The notes: generated by a model not told the origin, from the sequence alone. Numbered from the stretch's first letter, positions 9,228-17,692 are shown. The stretch: 64,000 nt of DNA from Hymenobacter siberiensis (GCF_018967865.2 NZ_JAHLZY020000001.1:3472001-3536000); one strand, 5' to 3'. A program made the numbers and translations.

Positions 9228-11390
9228 ATGTTTAAAACTCTACCCATGTCGGCTTTATTGCGTCGAAGCTGGTTGCTGCTGAGCGCGGCCGCGTGGCTGC
9301 TGACTTCGCCCACCGCCCTGGCCCAGCGCCGGCCCACCCAACGGATTCCCGCCGCCGCCTCCCCTTCTGCCGACACCACCAGCGGCGGGGCTTCGGCCGC
9401 GCCCAAAAAGGCCGCTACCAGCCGCCCGGCCGCCGCAGTTCCCAAGCCAGCCATAATGCCCGGCGCCTACCGCGTGCGCGGCCTCAACAGCCGCGTGAGC
9501 CGCAAGCTGCACCTGCGGGCCGATGGCACGCCCGACTTCGTCAATATCAACAAATACCCGTTTTTTGAGGACAGGAAGGCGCTAAAAGCCATTGCCAAAG
9601 CGGAAAAGCGCCGCCAGTACCACCAGACCCGGCTGCTGCTCGAAGACTACGTGGCCCGGTTCGGGCCGGTTAATTTTGAGAAGAACACCAACATGCTCTG
9701 GCGGCTGGGCCAGCTGCTGGAGCGCGACAGCCAGTCGGTGAAAGCCAAGGCCTACTACCGCCTAGCCCTGAAGCACAGCCGCGCCGATACCAAGCGCGTG
9801 CAGCTTTACTACGACTCGCTGGAGCAGAAAAACACTGCCCTATACGTCCCCCTGAAAACGTACTACGACCTGGTGGAGTACCGCAAGAACCTTAACACCT
9901 TTCACCCGCCCAAGGGCGTGTATACGAGCATGGGCGACGCCATCAACAGCAAGGCGGCCGACTACGGGCCGGCACTAGCCGGCAACGACTCGCTGATAAT
10001 CTTCAGCAGCAAGCGCAAGCGGCGCGGGCTGACCGGCGTGGTAGACGAGGACCTGTACACCTCGCACCGCGAGGGCGTGAGCTGGAGCGATGCCGAGCCG
10101 CTGCCCAAGCCCATCAACTCGCCTAACAACGAGGGCTCGGCCTGCCTGAGCAAGGACGGGAAGACCATTTACTTTGCCCGCTGCGAGTGCGCCACCTGCC
10201 ACGGCAACTGCGACCTATACACCGCCACGCGCGGCAAAGACAGCAAGTGGAGCGCCCCCAAAAGCCTGGGACCCATGGTGAACTCGCTGGGTTGGGACTC
10301 GCAGCCCACCCTCTCGCAGGGCGAGGATACGCTGTATTTCGCCTCGGACCGGCTGGGTGGCTTTGGGCTGTCGGACATTTACTATACCCACAAGCTGCGC
10401 GACGGGCGCTGGAGCCCGGCCGAGAACGCGGGGCCGGTGGTGAACACCCGCGAGAGCGAGGTGAGCCCGTTTTACCACCCGCTCTACCACGTGCTGTACT
10501 TCAGCTCGCGGGGGCAATTGCTGAACTTTGGTGACTTCGACATTTACAAAACCTACCGCGTGGGCGGGCGCTGGCAGGAACCCAGGAACATTGGCCCACT
10601 GGTGAACGGCAAGGGGTCGGAGTATTATTTCACCATCGATAGGGAGAGTAAAAACCTGTACTACGCCCGCTCGGAGGCGCAGGAAATCAACAACCTCGAC
10701 CTCTACTCCTTCCCGCTGCCGATGGAGGCACAGCCGCTGGCCACCACCAAGGTGGAGGGCACGCTGATGGACTCGGTGAGCAGCAAGCCGCTGAAGGGCA
10801 TCGTGAGCATCATCGATACCGACAACGGCATTGAGGTGGCCAGCAAGTTTATCCGGCCCGATGGCACGTTTGACTTTGAGCTGATTGAGGGCTCGCACTA
10901 CGCCATGCTGATTCAGAGCAACGACTTTTTCTCGGTCGAAAAGCAGTTTGCCCTGAAGGGCGACACGGTGATGACGCTGCTCACGAACAGCATCGACTAC
11001 AAGCTGCCGCTGATTTTCAAGAACCTGGAGTTTGAGCAGGGCAAGGCGGCCGTGCTGCCCAGCATGCACAGCACGCTGGACCGCATCGCGCTGTTCCTGG
11101 TCGACCACCCCACGTTCCGGCTCAGCATCACGGGCCACACCGACACCAGCGGCGACCCCGACGTGAACGAGAAGCTCTCACAGGACCGCGCCGAGGCAAT
11201 CCGCCGCTACATCGAGCGCAAGGGCAAGATTGCCCCCAACCGCATCGAGAGTTTCGGCTACGGCTCCAGCCACCCGCTCAAGGACGAAGTGACCGAGGAA
11301 GATGCCAAGGTGAACCGCCGCGTCGAGTTCAAGCTGGTGAGACCCGAAGCCAACGACAAGCCCGCCGACGGCGGCGGGGACTGGAAGTAG
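9228..11390 (+). CDS. PorE-like OmpA-family protein (TPR, PD40 propeller, CRD, OmpA)
   Basis: About 720 residues. Order of parts: Sec signal (MSALLRRSWLLLSAAAWLL ... ALAQ), a proline/alanine linker, a TPR-like helical segment (about 120-220), WD40-like PD40 propeller blades (INSPNNEGSACLSKDGKTIY, SLGWDSQPTLSQGEDTLYFA, TRESEVSPFYHPLYHVLYFS), a carboxypeptidase-regulatory-like domain (VEGTLMDSVSSKPLKGIVS) and an OmpA peptidoglycan-binding domain (NLEFEQGKAAVLP ... ITGHTDTSGDPDVNEKLSQD). This order matches PorE, the type IX secretion protein that tethers the PorK/PorN ring to peptidoglycan, but no lipobox is seen, unlike what is expected for PorE. Start is either ATG 9228 or ATG 9246; a -7-like TATGTTTA at 9227-9234 would favour 9246. 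Confidence 0.85.
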   Translation: MFKTLPMSALLRRSWLLLSAAAWLLTSPTALAQRRPTQRIPAAASPSADTTSGGASAAPKKAATSRPAAAVPKPAIMPGAYRVRGLNSRVSRKLHLRADGTPDFVNINKYPFFEDRKALKAIAKAEKRRQYHQTRLLLEDYVARFGPVNFEKNTNMLWRLGQLLERDSQSVKAKAYYRLALKHSRADTKRVQLYYDSLEQKNTALYVPLKTYYDLVEYRKNLNTFHPPKGVYTSMGDAINSKAADYGPALAGNDSLIIFSSKRKRRGLTGVVDEDLYTSHREGVSWSDAEPLPKPINSPNNEGSACLSKDGKTIYFARCECATCHGNCDLYTATRGKDSKWSAPKSLGPMVNSLGWDSQPTLSQGEDTLYFASDRLGGFGLSDIYYTHKLRDGRWSPAENAGPVVNTRESEVSPFYHPLYHVLYFSSRGQLLNFGDFDIYKTYRVGGRWQEPRNIGPLVNGKGSEYYFTIDRESKNLYYARSEAQEINNLDLYSFPLPMEAQPLATTKVEGTLMDSVSSKPLKGIVSIIDTDNGIEVASKFIRPDGTFDFELIEGSHYAMLIQSNDFFSVEKQFALKGDTVMTLLTNSIDYKLPLIFKNLEFEQGKAAVLPSMHSTLDRIALFLVDHPTFRLSITGHTDTSGDPDVNEKLSQDRAEAIRRYIERKGKIAPNRIESFGYGSSHPLKDEVTEEDAKVNRRVEFKLVRPEANDKPADGGGDWK

Positions 11391-11401
11391 GGCACCAAGC
11401 C

Positions 11402-11842
11402 CTACTCCACTGCCAGCACCCGCACGGTTTTGCCATTGAACAGGGCCTCCTGCCCCGCCCGCAGCCCTTTCAGTGCCACCGCCACCGGCGCGGCGGGCGA
11501 CACGCCAAAAACATCCATCCCCTCCAGCTTACCGGCGCTGATGCCGAGGTAAAACGTCCCCATACTGGTACTTACCAGCGCCCCGGGGCGCACGGTATCG
11601 CACGGCGCGTCGGGGCTGATGCGGGCCAGCTCGGCTTGCAATTGCTGGGCCTGCTGCATGTGGGCGGCATTGCGGTCGCGCTCGGCGTTGGCCATTTCGC
11701 GGCCGGTTTCATACTTGTCGCCGGCGCTGCTCTTGGTTTCGGAGGAGGAGGATTCCTGGGCGGCCTGCATGGCGGTGCGGGCGGCAGCAATGCGCTGCTC
11801 GATGAAGGCGTCGCAGAGGGCGTGGAGGGCGGGTTTGGTCAT
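11402..11842 (-). CDS. GreA/GreB-like C-terminal domain protein
   Basis: A 146-residue protein with a charged, helical N-terminal half (residues 1-75, likely an antiparallel coiled coil; AGDKYETGREMANAERDRN) and a small beta C-terminal half (PGALVSTSMGTFYLGISAGKL). This layout resembles transcript-cleavage factors of the Gre family, but the acidic tip residues cannot be confirmed by eye. Homologues in Bacteroidota are often labelled 3-oxoacyl-ACP synthase, which the sequence does not support. It converges on the PorE-like gene with only 11 nt between stop codons. Confidence 0.7.
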   Translation of the reverse strand: MTKPALHALCDAFIEQRIAAARTAMQAAQESSSSETKSSAGDKYETGREMANAERDRNAAHMQQAQQLQAELARISPDAPCDTVRPGALVSTSMGTFYLGISAGKLEGMDVFGVSPAAPVAVALKGLRAGQEALFNGKTVRVLAVE

Positions 11843-11871
11843 TGAATTAAATAAAGTGCGTGCCGCGCGCT

Positions 11872-11976
11872 TTACATCCGCGCGCCTTCGGAGTCTTCAA
11901 CCAGCAATTCGATGTTGAAGCTGCGCAGGTACTTGGTACAGGGGGCACGGGCTTCACAGACATACTCCAACGGCAT
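11872..11976 (-). CDS. Possible 34-residue peptide downstream of the disrupted membrane gene
   Basis: An ATG-initiated frame of 34 codons (starts MPLEYVCEARAPCTKYLRSF) begins 13 nt after the stop of the disrupted 70-codon gene on the same strand. Its GC content is nearer the genome average than that of the upstream gene. It contains two cysteines and no recognised motif. It could be the second gene of a small operon, a decayed fragment of a longer gene, or chance. Confidence 0.35.
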   Translation of the reverse strand: MPLEYVCEARAPCTKYLRSFNIELLVEDSEGARM

Positions 11977-12103
11977 AGAAAATTCAGAATTATAATTGTT
12001 GGTTCATAAGAACCCAAAGCAAAATAGTTATTGGTAAAAGGATAGGTAAACTCATTAAGATTTTTGAACGCGCGTTTAATTTGGAAGCCCAGAGCAAGCT
12101 TAG

Positions 12104-13018
12104 GAAGCTGTTTAGAAAGTCAAAGGACTCCCAAAAAAGCGCGAAATTTGAGGTGTAACACTCCTTTTTTCGCATTTTAATGGAAGTCCTGTCCAAAGAT
12201 ATGATTCGCCAATGGATTCTGCCCGCGCTCACCTTCTCCGCCCATGGCCGCCCCTCGGTCGTGGAGCCGGCCGAGTTGGTGGAAGCCATTCTCTACAAAC
12301 TCAAAAGCGGCTGTCAATGGCGATTATTGCCTGTTAAACAGTTTTTTACGGGCGCATCGCTGACCTGGCAGGGCGTGTACGCCCGCTTTAATGCGTGGCG
12401 CAAGGACGGGTCCTGGCAAGGGGTATGGCTCCGCTTGTTGCGCGAAAACGGGGCCCATCTGGACTGTTCCAGCGTCCAACTCGACGGCAGCCACACGCCC
12501 GCCAAGAACGGCGGGGAGGCCGTCGGCTATCAGGGCCGCAAGAAAGCCCGTACCACCACAGCCCTCTTCTTGGCCGATAACCGGGGACAACCGCTGGCCT
12601 GCGCCAGCCCGCAGGCGGGCAACCACCACGACACCCACCAGCTCAACGCCTTGTTCGGGGAAATCTGCGCCTCGCTCGAAGCGGCTAATATTCCCGTCGC
12701 CGGGCTGTTTCTGAACGCCGACAAAGCCTTTGACACCCAAGGCTTTCGTCAGGAATGCGCCCGGCGCGACATCGAGGCCAACATTCCCCGCAACCGCCGC
12801 GCCGCCGACTGGCAGACCGACGACGACACCTTTTTCGATCCCGAACTCTACCGCCGCCGCGTCGTGGTCGAACACGCCAACGCCTGGCTCGACGGCTTTA
12901 AAACCTTGCTCGTGCGCTACGAAACCAGCGTCGGCAATTGGCTGGCCTGGCACTGGCTCGCCTTCGTCGTCATCTTTTTGCGAAAAATTAATCAAAAGCC
13001 GACTTTCTAAACAGCTTC
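12104..13018 (+). mobile_element. IS5-family insertion sequence (915 bp)
   Basis: Bounded by perfect 18-bp inverted repeats gaagctgtttagaaagtc (12104-12121) and its complement (13001-13018), with a 3-bp direct repeat TAG on each side (12101-12103, 13019-13021). It contains a single transposase gene whose stop codon lies inside the right repeat. It is inserted in the 70-codon membrane gene. The same ends occur on two 89-bp elements at 5099 and 30729. Confidence 0.93.
12180..13010 (+). CDS. IS5-family DDE transposase
   Basis: A 276-residue transposase in one uninterrupted frame. The N-terminal part has the helix-turn-helix-like region common in IS5 proteins (VEAILYKLKSGCQWRLLP ... VYARFNAWRKDGSW). 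The catalytic triad is visible as D in QLDGSHTPAKNGGE, D in LNADKAFDTQGF and E in VVEHANAWLDGFKTL. It appears intact and should act on its own 18-bp ends and possibly on the 89-bp elements. The ATG at 12180 follows a short 58-bp leader inside the element; the TAA is at 13008-13010 in the right inverted repeat. Confidence 0.93.
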   Translation: MEVLSKDMIRQWILPALTFSAHGRPSVVEPAELVEAILYKLKSGCQWRLLPVKQFFTGASLTWQGVYARFNAWRKDGSWQGVWLRLLRENGAHLDCSSVQLDGSHTPAKNGGEAVGYQGRKKARTTTALFLADNRGQPLACASPQAGNHHDTHQLNALFGEICASLEAANIPVAGLFLNADKAFDTQGFRQECARRDIEANIPRNRRAADWQTDDDTFFDPELYRRRVVVEHANAWLDGFKTLLVRYETSVGNWLAWHWLAFVVIFLRKINQKPTF

Positions 13019-13055
13019 TAGGCCAAGTATTATGATTGGAAGTATGATGACACTG

Positions 13056-14257
13056 TACTCTACCCTACTATTTTTAGTAATTGATTTTTAGCAAGTTGCC
13101 TCGTAATCCAGTTCAGTAGCGTTTCAACCAAGCGGGCCAATGGGTCCTCGGGCAGGGTCAGCGGGCGGGCGAGTTGGCGGAGCAGATTGAGGCCGTGGCG
13201 GCTCAGGCTGGCGGCCCGGTAGCCGTGGTTTTTGCGGGCAATGGGCTGGCGGCCGCCGTGGGCGGCCGCGCCCACGCCCAGACAAAACGCGTAGGCCAGG
13301 CTGACCAGGGCCACGAGCTTGCGCAGCTTTTGGAAACAGCGCAAGTGGGTGGCTTCCAGGTTAAAGCCCCGCCCTTTCAGATTTTGAAAGCATTGCTCAA
13401 TCGTCCAGCGCTTGGCATAGAGTTGCTCGAGGTGGTTCAGACCGGCCGTGGCAAACAGGAAGACAAACGCGTCCGCCGCCACGGCCTTGACCCAGACCTG
13501 CCCCCAGACTCCGTCGACCTGCACGTGGGCGAAGCGGCGCACCTGCCCCGGCACCAGGCCCAGGTCGGCCACGGCCTGCCGCCGGCCGTCGGCGTGGGTC
13601 AGGCAGTGGTGCTTGGGCAGGCGCATGACAAAATTAAGCCCATTGTCTTTGAGCCACTTGAACCACGCATGGCCGACAAATTCCCGGTCGCCCACGACCA
13701 GGCCGATGCGGTCTTTGCCCAGCAAGGCCAGGCACTTTTCGAGCACCGCGATGCGGTCGGCGGCGTTGGAGTTGCCGCTGCGGTTGTCGAGCAGGTGCCA
13801 ATAAAGGGGCACGTGGACCTCGCCCGTGCCGACGGTGACGAGCAGGATGTTCACTTGGCACTGGCCGAAGTCCCACTCCGTGCGGTCGAGGCATAAGCGC
13901 AGCTTGCCCTGCGCAGGCAACAAACTCAGTAAAATCCTGGCCACCAGTACGTAATTGAGGTCTACTTCGCGGAAAAAGTCCTGAATGCGCGTTTCGTTCG
14001 AGGCGGGCTTGGCCGCGTCATTGAGGTGCTGGGCCACCTCGCCGAATTGCACGTTGCGGCTCTTTATCAGGCCAAGAATAAACTGGCCCACAAACTTTTG
14101 GCGGGACAAGTGGCCCACAAACGGGGCCTGCTGCAAAAGCGTCGTAATTTTAGCGGCGAAGTGTTGCTTCACGGGGCAGAACGGGTTTTTGGTGGTGTCG
14201 TAACCCCAAAGGTCGGGCTGCCCCGTTTTTGTACCTGAAAAATAGTAGGGTAGAGTA
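13056..14257 (-). mobile_element. IS4-family insertion sequence (about 1.2 kb)
   Basis: Perfect 20-bp terminal inverted repeats tactctaccctactattttt at 13056-13075 and (inverted) 14238-14257. The flanks repeat ATGACACTG (13047-13055 and 14258-14266); because the element ends in TA the duplication could be read as up to 11 bp. The element interrupts the N-terminal third of the 70-codon membrane gene, 38 bp from the IS5-family element. Confidence 0.92.
13060..14172 (-). CDS. IS4-family transposase
   Basis: About 370 residues if started at the GTG at 14172 (then KQHFAAKITTLLQQAPFVGH). The open frame continues upstream to 14343, but those codons belong to the interrupted host gene and to the inverted repeat, so they are excluded. 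Catalytic features: D in LCLDRTEWDFG, D in VVGDREFVG, and the IS4 signature Y-2-R-3-E-6-K seen in YAKRWTIEQCFQNLKGRG. The TAG stop lies in the left inverted repeat. The frame looks intact. If translation instead starts at the host ATG (14331 or 14343), a fusion with a hydrophobic leader would be made. Confidence 0.9.
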   Translation of the reverse strand: MKQHFAAKITTLLQQAPFVGHLSRQKFVGQFILGLIKSRNVQFGEVAQHLNDAAKPASNETRIQDFFREVDLNYVLVARILLSLLPAQGKLRLCLDRTEWDFGQCQVNILLVTVGTGEVHVPLYWHLLDNRSGNSNAADRIAVLEKCLALLGKDRIGLVVGDREFVGHAWFKWLKDNGLNFVMRLPKHHCLTHADGRRQAVADLGLVPGQVRRFAHVQVDGVWGQVWVKAVAADAFVFLFATAGLNHLEQLYAKRWTIEQCFQNLKGRGFNLEATHLRCFQKLRKLVALVSLAYAFCLGVGAAAHGGRQPIARKNHGYRAASLSRHGLNLLRQLARPLTLPEDPLARLVETLLNWITRQLAKNQLLKIVG

Positions 14258-14402
14258 ATGACACTGTAAAACGGATTTATTCCCATTAAACTTCCGACTA
14301 ATATGAGAATAAATCCAATAACATGCTTCATGATGCAATGCACTAATATTCAATCTATAAGGTACTTATTCTACGAACTGGCCTAAATATTACACAAAGA
14401 TT

Positions 14403-14586
14403 TCACGAAACTATATTTAGTACTTCTTTCCTATCATTGGCCGCAGCCTTAGCCAGCTTCCCGATATTCAAGTTACGGGCCGAGGCATAGCAGACCTTGC
14501 AGTAGGTCAGAAATGCATCGTTAGGGTTTTGCCAGTGGGAAGTCGTGGCCGCAGCGGATGAGGGTGTTGTCGAAGGCGAGGCGCAT
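14403..14586 (-). pseudogene. Frameshifted remnant of a small gene
   Basis: An ATG at 14586 directly abuts the stop codon of the preceding small gene (TGAATG) and starts MRLAFDNTLIRCGHDFPLAK, but hits TAA at 14521. A neighbouring frame then continues with NDAFLTYCKVCYASARNLN and ends at 14403. The two pieces read like one protein of about 60 residues split by a small frameshift. No family is recognised. Confidence 0.45.
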
Positions 14587-14796
14587 TCAATTCGTTGGTT
14601 CACCGGTTGCCTTATGCTGGTCCTGCTCACGCCCTTGCTCACTCAACGCATGAAGCGTATCACGCCGCTGCTGCAAAACCAAGACTACTTCCCGCTTTTC
14701 AGTGAAAGACATTGCCTGCCAGCGTGCTCGGCTTTCCGCTTCCTCATTGTAGTGAAGCGGCACTTTCCGGGAAACGGTTTTATCGAGGCGAAGCAT
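14587..14796 (-). CDS. Small hypothetical protein, first of a tight pair
   Basis: A 69-residue charged helical protein (MLRLDKTVSRKVPLHYNEEA, then WQAMSFTEKREVVLVLQQRR). Its stop is immediately followed by the ATG of a broken second frame, the arrangement often seen in antitoxin-toxin or other two-component small gene pairs. It starts 19 nt after the GH3 gene on the same strand and could be cotranscribed with it. Function unknown; the pairing with a degraded partner suggests decay. Confidence 0.5.
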   Translation of the reverse strand: MLRLDKTVSRKVPLHYNEEAESRARWQAMSFTEKREVVLVLQQRRDTLHALSEQGREQDQHKATGEPTN

Positions 14797-14814
14797 ACTA
14801 CAAGTTACGGATTT

Positions 14815-16311
14815 CTACCCCGCTGCGAGGAGTCCCTCCGCCACCTTCCTATCGTTCCCCAGCCGCGGCACCTTGTTCTGCCCGCCCAGCCGGCCCAGGC
14901 TTTTCATGTAGCGCTGGAAGGCACCGGCCGGCAGGGGCGTGAGCTGCAGCGGCACGAGGATGTTGCCCCGGCGCAGGTCGTCGTAGTAGGTGTTGCGGCA
15001 GCGCAAGGCCGTGTCCAGGGCAGCGGCAAAAACTACCGCATCACGCGGGGGGCAAGCAAATTCCACCAGCCACTCGTGGCGCGAGGGCATAGCGGGGTCG
15101 TCGCTCACGAGCGGGGCCACGGTGAATTCGGTGACTTCGACCTCGGGGGTTTGGGCCATGACTTCGCGCAGGGCCTGCTCCACCTCCTCCCCTATCACGT
15201 GCTCGCCGAAGGCCGAGAGGAAGTGCTTGATGCGGCCCGTGACCACCACGCGGTGCGGGCGCAGGCTCACGAAGCGCACCGTGTCGCCGATAGAATAGCC
15301 CCACAGGCCGGCGTTGGAGGTGAGCACCACGGCGTAATTGCGGTCCAGTTCCACGTCGGCGATGGTAAGGCGGGGCGCATCGGGCTCGAAGAACCGCTCG
15401 GCGGGCACAAATTCATAGAAGATGCCGCTGTTCAGCAGCAGCAGCAGGCCGGGGTTGCCGGGCTCGTCCTGGAAGGCTAAGAAGCCTTCGGATGCCGGAA
15501 ACAGCTCGATGCTGTCCACCGGCCGGCCGATGCTTTCGAAGAGCTTGGCCCGGTAGGGCTCGAAGTTGACGCCGCCGTACACGAAGAGGTTGAAATCGGG
15601 AAAAATGTCCTTGATGGGCCGACCGGTGCGGGCGGTGAGGCGGTCGAAGTACATCTGTACCCAGGGCGGAATGCCGGAAATCAGGGTCATTTTCTCGCCC
15701 AGCGTTTCGTCCACGATGCGCTCCAGCTTGGTTTCCCAGTCCTCGATGATGTTCGTTTCGTAGCTGGGCAGCTGGTTGCGGCGCAGGTAGGCGGGCACAT
15801 GGTGGTTGGCAATGCCCGAAAGCCGGCCCGTGCGGATGCCGTGATGCATTTCCAGCGCTGGCGAGCCCGACAGGAATATTAGCTTGCCATCGAGAAACCG
15901 GCTGCGGCCGGTGCGGTAGATGTAGTAGAGCAGGGCATCGCGCGCGCCGTCAATGTGGTTCGGGATGCTGTCTTTCGTAATCGGGATGTACTTGGTGCCG
16001 CTGGTGGTGCCGCTGGTTTTGGCCAGGTACAGCGGATGGCCGGGCCAGAGCACGTCGGCCTCGCCGGCCTGGGTGCGGTCGAACCAGGGCTTTAGGGCTT
16101 CATAGTCGCGCACGGGCACCTGACGGGCCAGGTCGGCGGGCGTGCGGATGCCGCCCAGGTCGTGAGCACGGCCGAAGGCAGTACCAGCCGCCGTGGCCGT
16201 CAGCTTCGCCAACAGCTCGCGCTGGGTAGTTTCGGGGCGGTGCTGCCAGCGTTGGTAGCGCCGGGCAATGTAGCGGGCCAGGGGCTGGCTCAGGATGGCT
16301 TTCAATCCCAT
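14815..16311 (-). CDS. GH3-family acyl-acid-amido synthetase-like protein
   Basis: A 498-residue member of the GH3 auxin-responsive-promoter family of the ANL (acyl/aryl-adenylating) superfamily. The nucleotide-binding loop is visible as LAKTSGTTSGTKYIPIT, with further family blocks at DIFPDFNLFVYGGVNFEPYR and LTSNAGLWGYSIGDTVRFV. Plant GH3 enzymes conjugate amino acids to acyl acids; the bacterial substrates are not established. It is cytoplasmic and has no adjacent pathway genes. A minus-strand TACCTTCG near 16345-16352 is a possible -7 element. Divergent from the OsmC gene. Confidence 0.88.
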   Translation of the reverse strand: MGLKAILSQPLARYIARRYQRWQHRPETTQRELLAKLTATAAGTAFGRAHDLGGIRTPADLARQVPVRDYEALKPWFDRTQAGEADVLWPGHPLYLAKTSGTTSGTKYIPITKDSIPNHIDGARDALLYYIYRTGRSRFLDGKLIFLSGSPALEMHHGIRTGRLSGIANHHVPAYLRRNQLPSYETNIIEDWETKLERIVDETLGEKMTLISGIPPWVQMYFDRLTARTGRPIKDIFPDFNLFVYGGVNFEPYRAKLFESIGRPVDSIELFPASEGFLAFQDEPGNPGLLLLLNSGIFYEFVPAERFFEPDAPRLTIADVELDRNYAVVLTSNAGLWGYSIGDTVRFVSLRPHRVVVTGRIKHFLSAFGEHVIGEEVEQALREVMAQTPEVEVTEFTVAPLVSDDPAMPSRHEWLVEFACPPRDAVVFAAALDTALRCRNTYYDDLRRGNILVPLQLTPLPAGAFQRYMKSLGRLGGQNKVPRLGNDRKVAEGLLAAG

Positions 16312-16489
16312 AAATGCTAAGTAAAAGGCCGTTGGAAGGGCTGCGAAGGTACGTTGGGCCAGATGCGCGGTTTTCCGGAAGACAACCTCGCTACCTTGCG
16401 GCCGTTAGCAATTGACGGCCGCGCTGTTTTTTCGGACGGCAAGCTAAAGCTTACCTCACTCATTTACTCACTTACTCATTTACCACATC

Positions 16490-16924
16490 ATGGCAGACCA
16501 TGCAGGCAAAGCCGTCTGGAACGGCGACATCAAAGGCAGCGGCACTCTCACTACCGACAGCGGCGCGCTGAATGCGCCCTACTCCGTTGGCAGCCGCTTC
16601 GAAGGCAAACAGGGCACCAACCCCGAAGAGCTCATCGGCGCGGCCCACGCCGGCTGCTACACCATGTACCTGACCAGCGTGCTCACCAAGCACGGCCACA
16701 CGGTGCAGAACATCACCACCACCAGCACCGTGACGATGAACCCCAACAACGGCCATCCCGTCATCGAGCACATCCACGTGAGCACCGAAGGCCACGTCAC
16801 GGGCGGCAACATCACGGCCGACGATTTCCAGAAGCACGCCGAAGATGCCAAGGAAAACTGCCCGGTATCGAAAGCCCTGAGCGCCGTGCCGAAAATGACG
16901 CTGGAAGCGAAGTTTTCGGGCTAG
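16490..16924 (+). CDS. OsmC-family peroxide reductase
   Basis: A 144-residue OsmC/Ohr-fold protein. The two redox cysteines are seen in HAGCYTMYL (about residue 52) and ENCPVSKAL (about residue 126), spaced as in OsmC. It begins with WNGDIKGSGTL, matching the OsmC subgroup rather than Ohr. Members reduce organic hydroperoxides with the peroxidatic cysteine in the cytoplasm. It stands alone, followed by a palindromic repeat that may end transcription. Confidence 0.92.
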   Translation: MADHAGKAVWNGDIKGSGTLTTDSGALNAPYSVGSRFEGKQGTNPEELIGAAHAGCYTMYLTSVLTKHGHTVQNITTTSTVTMNPNNGHPVIEHIHVSTEGHVTGGNITADDFQKHAEDAKENCPVSKALSAVPKMTLEAKFSG

Positions 16925-16953
16925 GTTTCGCCAGCTGAACGACGAAGAAAAGC

Positions 16954-17060
16954 ACGTCATGCTGAGCGGAGCCGAAGCATCTCGCTCGGGGCAGTAATCC
17001 AATCGCAAGAAAAGATTTACCACCCCACGCGAGATGCTTCGGCTCCGCTCAGCATGACGT
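16954..17060. repeat. Palindromic intergenic repeat, GTCATGC family, copy 2
   Basis: Arms ACGTCATGCTGAGCGGAGCC... and the inverse ending GCATGACGT, about 35 bp each, with a loop containing cagtaatccaatcg. This copy belongs to the GAGCGGAGCCGAAGCATCTCGC subtype, shared with copy 7 at 57948. It lies downstream of the OsmC gene. Confidence 0.85.
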
Positions 17061-17136
17061 TCTTATTTTTGCAGGCTACACGTTCTTTTCAGCCCTGATA
17101 AACAACAACTCGCTCCTGACCCTTAAATTTGTCCTT

Positions 17137-17631
17137 ATGCCCACTGGTACCACCCGCATTCGCCTCCGCCCCGCCAATACTTCCCGCGTCCCGTTCTGGG
17201 GCCAGCTCGCCATTGGCCTGTTCTGGCTGGCCTACGTGCTGTTTGGCATATTGAGCGATACCGGCGCGCAGGATTACCACTTTCTGCATTGGGTGTTCCT
17301 GGTTTTCACGTTCGTGTACCTCGGCTACGTGCTGGTAAACAATGCCCCCATCTTCGGCACCCAGAGCTACCTCGAGTTCACGCCCGGCTACATTGTGCAC
17401 AAAAACGGCCTGTTCCGACCCAAGCAGGTTTTCGCCGCCGAAAATATCGCCGCCCTGGAGCTGAAGCCCATGGTGCTGCGCGTGCGCCAGAAAGACGGCG
17501 AAATCTACGCCCTCAACCTGCGCGAAGTGAAAGGCAAAATGCGCAAGATGAGCTTCCGCGAGCAGGTACGGGCATTTGCCGCCAAGTATAACCTGCCATT
17601 GCAGGAAGTAAGCCCGACGGCGGCAGCCTAG
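17137..17631 (+). CDS. Hypothetical two-TM protein with bacterial PH-like domain
   Basis: A 164-residue protein. Residues 20-65 contain two transmembrane helices (FWGQLAIGLFWLAYVLFGIL and FLHWVFLVFTFVYLGYVLV) joined by a short loop. Residues 75-150 form a probable PH-like barrel (TPGYIVHKNGLFRPKQVF, IAALELKPMVLRVRQKDGE) with a final helix. No enzymatic motif is seen. Similar small membrane proteins with PH-like domains are widespread and poorly characterised. A clean terminator follows, shared with dnaA from the other side. Confidence 0.72.
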   Translation: MPTGTTRIRLRPANTSRVPFWGQLAIGLFWLAYVLFGILSDTGAQDYHFLHWVFLVFTFVYLGYVLVNNAPIFGTQSYLEFTPGYIVHKNGLFRPKQVFAAENIAALELKPMVLRVRQKDGEIYALNLREVKGKMRKMSFREQVRAFAAKYNLPLQEVSPTAAA

Positions 17632-17652
17632 ACTCTATTCCTCAGAAACTGA

Positions 17653-17692
17653 AAGGGGCTCCAGACGCTGCGCGTGTCTGGAGCCCCTTTTT
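17653..17692. terminator. Bidirectional terminator between the PH-like gene and dnaA
   Basis: Stem ggggctccagac / gtctggagcccc with a short GC loop, followed by a T-run on the + strand; the complement gives an A-poor but usable stem for dnaA. Confidence 0.85.

Larger units (their letters stand above)
11990..14331 (-). pseudogene. 70-codon membrane-protein gene interrupted by two IS elements
   Basis: Three separated segments rejoin into one frame once the two insertions and one copy of each target duplication are removed: 14331 down to 14258, 13055 down to 13022 (duplications shared at the edges), and 12103 down to 11990. The rebuilt protein starts MKHVIGFILILVGSLMGINP, has a middle LSLLWASKLNARSKIL and ends LLWVLMNQQL. 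It is 70 residues with two to three hydrophobic segments around a basic loop. The DNA is much more AT-rich than its surroundings, suggesting acquired origin. No family is recognised. Its start region also provides the false N-terminal extension of the IS4 transposase frame. Confidence 0.85.

Noticed and set aside
12104..14257. Composite transposon formed by the two IS elements
   Set aside because: The elements belong to different families with different ends, and each has its own target duplication, so they inserted independently.
14173..14343. N-terminal extension of the IS4 transposase as a genuine hydrophobic leader
   Set aside because: Those codons are the start of the interrupted 70-codon gene plus the terminal inverted repeat, as shown by the target duplication.
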